The notes beneath the pieces were generated by a model. It made no database searches. It was not told the DNA's origin and was given only the letters and a program-made list of their open reading frames with translations. Source: an uncultured Clostridia bacterium (GTDB taxonomy: Bacteria > Bacillota > Clostridia > Oscillospirales > Acutalibacteraceae). Taken from it: a stretch of DNA of 6,396 nucleotides. Shown in pieces: positions 1 to 4,697 of this stretch (position 1 is its first letter; every line of letters starts with the position of its first letter). The position numbers and the translations under genes were made by a program. The stretch is taken from positions 1-6,396 of the forward strand of contig CAMBQD010000061.1 of the NCBI GenBank assembly GCA_945869905.1, in the 5' to 3' direction.

Positions 1-744
1 ATTAAATACACAAGTGCGGTTAAGGATAGGTCATTGTATAATGACATAAATGTCTATATGAAAACTGAGAACAGTACATATTTCTCAACTTTCCCATCAG
101 CAACTCAGGCAAGTCTTCGTGCAGCACAAACGGCACTGCTTAACAGCATTAAGGCAATGTATGAAATTACCGAAAGCTCAGGCATTACAGCACCGAGTGA
201 ATATCATGACGGTAAACCCGTAAGCGGTTTAACCTATAATTCCGCAACCGACGGCACTTACACCTTTAGCTCAACAACGGCTATAAGAAATATTGAGCCT
301 TGGGGATTAAAATACACATTCAGCGTTAACAACAATACTGTAACCAATTTTGCAGATTACGGTGCCGTTGTTTTCACAGACAAGGACGGAGCATTTGACG
401 GTAAAACCGTAACTGTTCAAGATTTACTTGACAATGAAAATTCTATGATGTATTCTAAGTCAGGCGGAAATTACTATGCCAATGACAAAGGCGAGATTGA
501 AATCTATTATGTGGATAATTTGCTTGCTAAGGACTTCAGCAAAAATACTTATGTTGTATTTTTCGTAAAGGGCAGTGACGGCAAGTATTATTACTCAAAT
601 GTTATTTCTAACAGCTATAGTGAATTAACACAGACTGACACTTCAAAGATAAGTCAGTCAATTAAGAGCTATGCCGAAGCTTTGGCAAGCTATAAATTAG
701 AGATAGAAACTGCCGAATACAACAAGGCACAGGGCTATCAGTAA
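1..744 (+). CDS. C-terminal part of a large secreted/surface protein (5' end outside window)
   Basis: The frame is open from the first base, so this is the 247-residue tail of a longer protein; a TTG at 34 is not a convincing start and has no Shine-Dalgarno site. The fragment is rich in Ser, Thr, Asn and Tyr and has almost no Cys, as in extracellular proteins of Gram-positive gut bacteria. After a short helical stretch (about residues 35-60, AAQTALLNSIKAMYEI) comes a beta-rich region (about 80-210) containing AIRNIEPWGLKYTFSV and, later, NTYVVFFVKGSDGKYYYSN, which reads like an Ig-like or beta-sandwich module. The last 35 residues (ISQSIKSYAEALASYKLEIE and on) look helical. There is no LPxTG motif or C-terminal membrane segment, so this end is not sortase-anchored. 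I do not recognise a named family. The stop lies 18 bases before the small peptide gene, which suggests co-transcription. Confidence 0.75.
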   Translation: MKYTSAVKDRSLYNDINVYMKTENSTYFSTFPSATQASLRAAQTALLNSIKAMYEITESSGITAPSEYHDGKPVSGLTYNSATDGTYTFSSTTAIRNIEPWGLKYTFSVNNNTVTNFADYGAVVFTDKDGAFDGKTVTVQDLLDNENSMMYSKSGGNYYANDKGEIEIYYVDNLLAKDFSKNTYVVFFVKGSDGKYYYSNVISNSYSELTQTDTSKISQSIKSYAEALASYKLEIETAEYNKAQGYQ

Positions 745-762
745 GAAAGGAGAGGATGAAAT

Positions 763-909
763 ATGAAAAAAGAATATTATTCACCTGAAGTTGATATTGA
801 AATTTTTAATATTTCATCTTCTGTATATACAAGTGGATTTGGTTGGGAAGAGGAAGATAAAAATCCTTACGGAAAAATAAACGAAGGTGAGGAAACGCCA
901 TGGGGATAA
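763..909 (+). CDS. 48-residue peptide with KKEYYSPEVDIEIF start, unknown function
   Basis: This short frame starts with ATG 7-10 bases after a strong Shine-Dalgarno stretch (AAAGGAGAGG, 746-755) and ends with TAA inside the next gene. The peptide begins MKKEYYSPEVDIEIFNIS, continues SSVYTSGFGWEEEDKNPYG and ends GEETPWG. It has no signal peptide or membrane segment, is acidic in its second half, and is rich in Gly and aromatic residues there. From memory, many gut Firmicutes encode similar small proteins opening with K-x-Y-x-x-P-E followed by a hydrophobic/acidic stretch and a variable tail; I know no established function. The layout (conserved-looking head, then SSVYTSG, then a short Gly/Trp/Asp/Glu tail) resembles a leader plus core, but no maturation enzyme is visible in this window. 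Good Shine-Dalgarno placement and tight packing between two genes make it likely to be translated. Confidence 0.7.
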   Translation: MKKEYYSPEVDIEIFNISSSVYTSGFGWEEEDKNPYGKINEGEETPWG

Positions 910-1328
910 AGAAACGATTAATTGTTATTTCTGTAATCACACTCGTTTTAAGCCTTGTATGTGCGGCCTGCACTGACAAAAAGGATAACACAGCCACTAC
1001 AGAGCCAACCGTAACTACATCAACAACAACGGTTGCTCAACCTCAAAATACAGTGGAAAACACTAACGAGGGCACCGGCTATGAGGAGGAGGAAGGGCTT
1101 GAGGAAGCCCTTTCCACACAAGGAAAAAAGCAAACAACCACCTCTAAGTCAAGGATTACAACCACCGCCAAAAAGCGCACAACCAATAAGGCTGACTCAA
1201 CATCAACCACTAATAATTCAACAACCACAACAAAGAAAAACCAAACCACAACAAAAAAATCAACCACTACAACCCTTCCTAAAGCACCCGGCCAAGTCGG
1301 TGAATGGGGAGAAGCAATTGAAAATTAA
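900..1328 (+). CDS. Thr/Lys-rich putative lipoprotein, unknown function
   Basis: A 142-residue protein starting at an ATG that overlaps the end of the 48-residue peptide gene by 10 bases. Its ribosome site AAGGTGAGG (884-892) lies inside that gene, so the two are probably translationally coupled. Residues 1-24 form a typical signal peptide: basic GIKKR, a hydrophobic core, then VCAAC with a probable lipid-modified Cys24. The -3 residue is Cys rather than the usual Leu, so lipidation is likely but not certain. The mature part is low-complexity: Thr-rich stretches at about 31-45 and 79-125, an acidic patch at 62-69 (EEEEGLEE), and a different tail, LPKAPGQVGEWGEAIEN. It looks like a flexible, wall-spanning or surface-exposed linker rather than an enzyme. 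No catalytic domain is visible. A terminator follows at once. Confidence 0.75.
   Translation: MGIKKRLIVISVITLVLSLVCAACTDKKDNTATTEPTVTTSTTTVAQPQNTVENTNEGTGYEEEEGLEEALSTQGKKQTTTSKSRITTTAKKRTTNKADSTSTTNNSTTTTKKNQTTTKKSTTTTLPKAPGQVGEWGEAIEN
1134..1274 (+). repeat. Low-complexity ACA/ACC (Thr) codon-rich tract
   Basis: Inside the lipoprotein gene, runs of ACA, ACC and ACT codons are interspersed with AAA/AAG codons and give patterns such as TTTSKS, TTTTKKNQTTTKKSTTTT. The units are not exact tandem copies, but the tract is repetitive enough to vary in length between strains by slippage or recombination. It also creates a spurious Val-rich open frame on the opposite strand. Confidence 0.55.
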
Positions 1329-1342
1329 ACCCATACAAATTT

Positions 1343-1376
1343 ATGTCCGTAAATTTTAGTTTACGGACATTTTTTT
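1343..1376 (+). terminator. Intrinsic terminator after the lipoprotein gene
   Basis: A perfect 11-bp stem, ATGTCCGTAAA (1343-1353) with TTTACGGACAT (1360-1370), has a 6-base loop (TTTTAG) and is followed by a run of seven T (1370-1376). It starts 14 bases after the lipoprotein stop. The cupin gene converges on it from the other side; its - strand readout is followed by AATTTGT, so it may act weakly in both directions. Confidence 0.9.
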
Positions 1377-1387
1377 GCGTGATTTAT

Positions 1388-1816
1388 TCAGTGATTTTCT
1401 GCTCTGTCGGAATCTTTCTTTGTTTTATGCACCGTGCCGAAGGGATGCTGGGGCGGAGCATAAATTGAATATATTTTAAGGGGGACATTGCCTGTGTTTA
1501 CAACATTATGCCATGTACCTGACGGAATTATTATTGCATAATTCTTATTCACCTTATTTCTTTGGTGCAGGGAATTTTTGCTCTTTCCTATCATTACGGT
1601 GGCACAGCCCTGTTCAATACGTAAAAGCTGGTCAACGCCTGAGTGCATTTCCACTCCGATTTCTCCGCCCACAGGTATGCTCATAAGTGTTACCTGCATA
1701 TGCTCTCCTGTCCACAACGCTGTTCTGAAATTATTGTTTTTGGCAGTGGCATTTTCAATATTTATTACCAAAGGCTCCTTGCCGAAATCCGTAATATCAG
1801 AAACGCTTTTTTTCAT
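1388..1816 (-). CDS. Cupin domain protein (single-domain)
   Basis: The 142-residue product starts at MKKSVSDITDF. The frame is open further upstream, but this ATG is preceded by TGGAG (1830-1826) with 9 bases of spacing, and the upstream translation does not look like protein. Cupin motif 1 is GGEIGVEMHSGVDQLLRIEQ (50-69), with the likely metal ligands around E56/H58 and Q63. Motif 2 is PSGTWHNVVN (98-107), with H103. The ending APPQHPFGTVHKTK (120-133) is characteristic of a family of small cytoplasmic cupins common in Firmicutes. Its substrate is not established as far as I know; a small-molecule isomerase, binding or detoxification role is possible. It stands alone on the - strand and is not clearly linked to its neighbours. 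Length and motifs look complete. Confidence 0.88.
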   Translation of the reverse strand: MKKSVSDITDFGKEPLVINIENATAKNNNFRTALWTGEHMQVTLMSIPVGGEIGVEMHSGVDQLLRIEQGCATVMIGKSKNSLHQRNKVNKNYAIIIPSGTWHNVVNTGNVPLKIYSIYAPPQHPFGTVHKTKKDSDRAENH

Positions 1817-1846
1817 ACATATCATCTCCACAATAAATATCTGTTT

Positions 1847-1852
1847 ATTATA
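1847..1852 (-). promoter_or_regulatory. Probable -10 element of the cupin gene
   Basis: Read on the - strand this is a perfect TATAAT, ending 30 bases before the cupin ATG. Transcription would start near 1840 and give a short leader carrying the ribosome site. No good -35 is present: the best candidates 17-18 bases upstream (TGAACC or ATGAAC) match only three of six consensus positions. Confidence 0.5.
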
Positions 1853-1895
1853 TGATCCTGCAAATAAAAGGTTCATATATTCGGTAATAATATTA

Positions 1896-1923
1896 TTGAA
1901 TTTACCTTTTTGTGTGATATAAT
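1896..1923 (+). promoter_or_regulatory. Promoter of the GH18 gene, extended -10
   Basis: TTGAAT (1896-1901) and a perfect TATAAT (1918-1923) are 16 bases apart. The -10 is preceded by TG with one base between (TGATATAAT), an extended -10 that compensates for the imperfect -35. Transcription would start near 1930, about 45 bases before the lipoprotein start at 1975. It is divergent from the cupin promoter. An AT-only 12-bp palindrome (1886-1897) touches the -35. Confidence 0.7.
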
Positions 1924-1974
1924 GAAAGCAGATAAGTACTGAAACACGTGATAACAAAATAGGGGTTGATTATT

Positions 1975-2070
1975 ATGAAAAAGCACATCAAGCCGATGGC
2001 GTTAATTTTGACTGTAGTATTAATTTTTTCCGCATTTACAGGCTGCAGTGCAACAGGTAAATCTGGCTGA
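1975..2070 (+). pseudogene. Lipoprotein signal peptide of the GH18 gene, cut off by a frameshift
   Basis: The ATG at 1975 follows AGGGG (1961-1965) with 9 bases of spacing and encodes a textbook lipoprotein signal: MKKHIKP, a hydrophobic core, then FSAFTGCSATG with lipid-accepting Cys24. The frame stops at TGA (2068-2070) after 31 residues. The GH18 body continues in the next frame (+1), overlapping this piece from 2048. Removing one base in the overlap, for example one G of GG in ACAGGTAAA (2056-2057), would join the two into one secreted lipoprotein. This is therefore the true 5' end of the GH18 gene rather than a separate gene. The break could be a real mutation, an assembly error or, less likely, programmed frameshifting; I see no slippery heptamer. 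Confidence 0.8.
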
Positions 2071-3358
2071 GGATTGCTCCGTAACTAACAGCGCAGGAAA
2101 AGTCTTGGGTGGCTTTAAGCTGACGGGAAAGGCAGAGGAAAACAATTATGTTACAGTTGATTTGGGAGAAACAAAAGCCTTTAACACCGTAGTTTTGTGT
2201 GAGGACGGTCAAGAGGTCACTCTTTTTGAAATTTACGGCAGTAACGATTTTGAAAAGGATTATGCGTTTCTTTATCAAAGCGATTGTATTGAGGGCGGTC
2301 ATACCTGCTTTTTGGGTGACGTGCAGTACAGGTATTTAAGGATTTTTGTTAATCAGTCCTCAGGAAATTTTAAGCTTGACGATATTGGTGTATACAATAT
2401 TAAAAGTGAAGGTGCAAAGGATTTAAGAGTAACTGCATATTTAGTTGTTACCGACATAAGCGAGGATACTGATTTTTCCAAGCTTGACGGAATAACAGAC
2501 GTTATTTTGTTTGGCACTGCAAAGCTTGATAAAAACGGCAATATACGCTTTTCAGGTGATGAGGACAGGGATATTGACGAGAAGATATTTGCAGATAAGG
2601 TTGAAATACTGCGCAAGGCTATCGGAGAAAGAAACATAAATATTCTGTGCGATATTGCATTGCCTTACGGAAATGAAAATGCAGATATTATCTCAATGCT
2701 CAGTGACGCCAATGTGGACAATACTGTTTCAAGTATAAAGTCCTTTGTTGAGAAATATAATTTTGACGGATATGATTTGGATTATGAATTTCCCTACAGC
2801 AAAATTGAATGGCAGCAGCTTAATGAATTTTTACGCAGGCTTGATAAGGAAATGCCGGATAAGCTGATATCTCTTGCCATTGCCCCTTGGGATTTAAGAT
2901 TTGATGATGATGTAATTAAAATTATAGACCGCGCAGAGGTTATGCTTTATGACATGTTTACGGCTCACGGCTATCACTCCGTCTTTCCCGTTACCGTTAA
3001 CGGTATTGACAAGATGCTTAAGGGCGGCTTCAGTGAAAAACAGCTTGATTTGGGCCTGCCGTTTTATTCACGTCCAACCAATAAGCTTGGTTACTGGGGC
3101 AGCTACGGTCAGTTTGAGGATAAGCTGGACCGCTATACCAATTTGATTTATTACAATGATTTTGACCATTCGGGTAATCCAATGACAGCACCTCAGTATA
3201 TAAATTCAGTCCAAATGGTTTCGGATAAAACGGCCTTTGCCATTGACCGCGGCTTAGGTGGAGTAATGGTGTGGCATATGAACTGTGATTTGCCTTATTC
3301 CAATGAGTTGTCACTGTTTAAGGCAATTAATGATACAAAAGCCGCAAAGCAGAGATAA
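2048..3358 (+). CDS. GH18 family glycosidase with F5/8C-like N-terminal domain (body of a frameshifted lipoprotein gene)
   Basis: The frame opens at a GTG without its own Shine-Dalgarno site and is really the continuation of the signal peptide begun at 1975. Residues (from this GTG) about 1-115 resemble a galactose-binding/F5-8C domain: YVTVDLGETKAFNTVVL, then FEIYGSND, YRYLRIFVN and LDDIGVYNI. Residues about 122-430 form a GH18 TIM barrel. The catalytic signature is FDGYDLDYEF, with D240, D243, D245 and the acid/base E247. It is supported by the strand ends MLYDM (Y301-D302), DLGLPFYSRP and GGVMVWHM (W409). GH18 enzymes cut beta-1,4-GlcNAc linkages in chitin or in the core of N-glycans (endo-beta-N-acetylglucosaminidases); which applies here cannot be told. 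All catalytic residues are kept, so the enzyme body looks functional. Without the signal peptide it would stay in the cytoplasm. It ends before a terminator and has its own promoter. Confidence 0.88.
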   Translation: MQQVNLAEDCSVTNSAGKVLGGFKLTGKAEENNYVTVDLGETKAFNTVVLCEDGQEVTLFEIYGSNDFEKDYAFLYQSDCIEGGHTCFLGDVQYRYLRIFVNQSSGNFKLDDIGVYNIKSEGAKDLRVTAYLVVTDISEDTDFSKLDGITDVILFGTAKLDKNGNIRFSGDEDRDIDEKIFADKVEILRKAIGERNINILCDIALPYGNENADIISMLSDANVDNTVSSIKSFVEKYNFDGYDLDYEFPYSKIEWQQLNEFLRRLDKEMPDKLISLAIAPWDLRFDDDVIKIIDRAEVMLYDMFTAHGYHSVFPVTVNGIDKMLKGGFSEKQLDLGLPFYSRPTNKLGYWGSYGQFEDKLDRYTNLIYYNDFDHSGNPMTAPQYINSVQMVSDKTAFAIDRGLGGVMVWHMNCDLPYSNELSLFKAINDTKAAKQR

Positions 3359-3361
3359 AAT

Positions 3362-3405
3362 AAAAACTGCCGATGTACAGGATTATATGTGCATCGGTAT
3401 TTTTT
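3362..3405 (+). terminator. Intrinsic terminator after the GH18 gene
   Basis: The 10-bp stem GCCGATGTAC (3369-3378) with GTGCATCGGT (3389-3398) has two G-U pairs and a 10-base loop. It is followed by A and six T (3400-3405); A residues on the 5' side can extend the stem. It begins 3-10 bases after the GH18 stop and separates that gene from the regulator operon. Confidence 0.85.
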
Positions 3406-3432
3406 GTGCAAGAAAAAATATATGCCGGATAA

Positions 3433-3461
3433 TTGACAGAGGAAAATATATTATGTATAAT
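3433..3461 (+). promoter_or_regulatory. Consensus sigma-A promoter of the ROK operon
   Basis: TTGACA (3433-3438) and TATAAT (3456-3461) both match consensus exactly and are separated by the ideal 17 bases (3439-3455). Transcription should start near 3467-3469. Such a perfect promoter would be strong unless repressed, and the palindrome lying across its -10 and start point provides an obvious way to repress it. Confidence 0.88.
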
Positions 3462-3490
3462 AACTTATGACACCCTGTGTCATAAGTTAT
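3460..3490 (+). promoter_or_regulatory. Perfect 14-bp inverted repeat, probable operator for the ROK regulator
   Basis: ATAACTTATGACAC (3460-3473) and GTGTCATAAGTTAT (3477-3490) are exact inverted copies around a 3-base centre, CCT. The element overlaps the last two bases of the -10 and the expected transcription start. It ends just before the Shine-Dalgarno site of the regulator gene. Bound protein here would block RNA polymerase. ROK repressors are known to bind palindromes near the promoters they control, often their own. A transcript starting near 3468 would contain only the inner 6 bp of the stem, which fits a DNA operator better than an RNA element. Confidence 0.75.
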
Positions 3491-3491
3491 C

Positions 3492-3499
3492 GGGAGGGG
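3492..3499 (+). promoter_or_regulatory. Shine-Dalgarno site that fixes the TTG start of the ROK gene
   Basis: GGGAGGGG lies 8 bases before TTG 3508. The same frame is open further upstream to TTG 3433, but that TTG is the -35 element itself and would precede the transcription start. This makes 3508 the only sensible start. Confidence 0.75.
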
Positions 3500-3507
3500 A
3501 TATTTTA

Positions 3508-4482
3508 TTGGTTGAACAGGATACTTTAAAAAATATCAGAAATAAAAATCTGTCGGATATATTGCAGGTCTTAAGGCAAAAGGGAGCCTGTAGCTTATCC
3601 GAGCTTACCGAAAACACAGACAGCGGCTTGACTACTGCAAAAAAATGTGTTTTTCAGGCAATGGAATACGGAATGATTATCCAGGGGGATATGGCTGATT
3701 CCACCGGCGGACGAAAGGCAAAGCAGTATTTGATTAATGAAAATTACCAGTATTTTTTGTTTCTCGTTGTTGATAATAATAATTTGCTTAGCAAAATCTA
3801 TGATTTTAAATTTCAGTGTGTTCAGGAAATTTCCCTGCATTTTGAGATGAACGAATACCTGAATACCGTTTACAGACTGATAGACAGTTCATTAAAAAAA
3901 TATGATGTGGGCACACTTTGTCTTTCAATACCATGTGTGGTAAAAGACGGTGTTATTCTGGATTGGTACTATAACAGAAAATTAAACGGCTTTGATATAA
4001 AAAGCAACCTTGAAAATAAATACAGGCTGAACGTTATAGTACAAAATGATATGAAGCTGACCGTTATGGGCGAAAGCAGTGAACACAGGCAAAATACAAA
4101 TAATATTGTAACAATGCAGTTTGGACATAACGGTATCGGCGTCGGCGAAATGGTGAACGGTCATTTGCTGGAGGGTATAAGCGGATTTGCCGGTGAGGTA
4201 GGCTACATAAATGATTTGCGTAAAAACATTATGAGCATTAGTTATCCTGCAAAAATTTTAAGAAATGCCATTGTGTTTATAAATCCTGAGATAATTATTT
4301 TTTACACATCAAAAAGACAAAATAATTTCAGTCAGATATTTGAAACCGCAGTTAAGGGCCTTCCCCCCTACGCAATACCTAAGTATGAAATATCTGATGA
4401 TTATTTTGGAAGCATAATAAGCGGATTAATTTCACTTATCAATAAGTACGGATATTTTAAGAAAGCCGAGGAGGAAAAATGA
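3508..4482 (+). CDS. ROK-family transcriptional regulator, short form lacking the zinc motif
   Basis: The 324-residue product has a winged helix-turn-helix at about 12-75 (LSDILQVLRQKGACSLSELT, recognition helix near 40-54, wing GGRK 67-70), followed by a ROK sugar-kinase fold. ROK landmarks are ND (180-181, IVQNDMKLTVMGE), GHNGIGVGE (206-214) and GFAGEVGY (226-233). The usual phosphate-binding DxGxT near the start of the fold is replaced by VVDNNNLL, so kinase activity is unlikely. The His after GEVG is Tyr, and the CxCGxxGCxE zinc site plus the following helices are absent; the chain goes almost directly to AIVFINPEIIIF. The protein is therefore shorter than usual ROK repressors (around 380-400 residues). 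It probably senses a sugar or sugar phosphate and represses its own operon through the palindrome upstream. Its stop overlaps the transporter remnant as ATGA, so it is first gene of an operon. Confidence 0.85.
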   Translation: MVEQDTLKNIRNKNLSDILQVLRQKGACSLSELTENTDSGLTTAKKCVFQAMEYGMIIQGDMADSTGGRKAKQYLINENYQYFLFLVVDNNNLLSKIYDFKFQCVQEISLHFEMNEYLNTVYRLIDSSLKKYDVGTLCLSIPCVVKDGVILDWYYNRKLNGFDIKSNLENKYRLNVIVQNDMKLTVMGESSEHRQNTNNIVTMQFGHNGIGVGEMVNGHLLEGISGFAGEVGYINDLRKNIMSISYPAKILRNAIVFINPEIIIFYTSKRQNNFSQIFETAVKGLPPYAIPKYEISDDYFGSIISGLISLINKYGYFKKAEEEK

Positions 4483-4686
4483 GTAAAGCATTAAAAGACA
4501 AAACCTTTAGGAAATACTTGCGTTCTCTTTAATACCATTTGGTACCAGTACCATTTACGGAATCATGGGAACGGCGCTTAACCTTTATTTTACGGATGTT
4601 CTCGGGCTGTCTCTTGCAATGACAAGTATTATCTTGTCCGCCACAAGAATAATGCCCTTGCACAAAATAGCAGCAAAGGAGAATGA
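4479..4686 (+). pseudogene. Remnant of an MFS/GPH-type sugar symporter (frameshift plus internal deletion)
   Basis: ATG 4479 overlaps the ROK stop (ATGA) and has a strong GAGGAGG site (4468-4474). It encodes MSKALKDKTFRKYLRSL, then stops at TAA 4530. In the next usable frame the protein continues IPFGTSTIYG, MGTALNLYFTDVLGLS and LAMTSIILSATRI (4532-4651), the first transmembrane helices of a glycoside-pentoside-hexuronide cation symporter or related MFS carrier. Adding one T in CTCTTTAA (4526-4532) restores the frame. After ATRI, where family members continue with roughly 400 more residues (WDAxNDP in GPH carriers), the similarity ends. A third frame then reads NALAQNSSKGE and stops at TGA 4684-4686, which looks like a transporter's hydrophilic C-terminus. 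I infer that the middle was deleted near 4650. The product cannot be a working transporter. An assembly collapse would look the same. Confidence 0.75.
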
Positions 4687-4697
4687 TTTTAATAATT

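Noticed and set aside
1079..1267. Val-rich open frame on the - strand
   Set aside because: It is the complement of Thr codons (ACA/ACC) in the lipoprotein gene and has no ribosome site; it is a compositional shadow.
1033..1359. Second + strand frame rich in Gln, Pro and Lys over the lipoprotein gene
   Set aside because: It is the shifted reading of the repetitive tract, lacks a start context, and runs into the terminator stem.
1883..1906. GGTAA...TTACC imperfect inverted repeat around the GH18 -35
   Set aside because: Only five outer bases pair before the symmetry breaks; not convincing as an operator beyond the AT palindrome already noted.
1945..1950. CACGTG palindrome in the GH18 leader
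   Set aside because: A six-base palindrome is too short to mean anything alone in bacteria.
1817..1957. Upstream extension of the cupin reading frame
   Set aside because: The extra 47 residues cover both divergent promoters and do not resemble cupin N-termini; ATG 1816 has a well-placed ribosome site.
2048..2070. Programmed ribosomal frameshift joining signal peptide and GH18
   Set aside because: No slippery heptamer or clear downstream stem is visible in the overlap, and frameshifting is not known for this family; mutation or sequence error is simpler.
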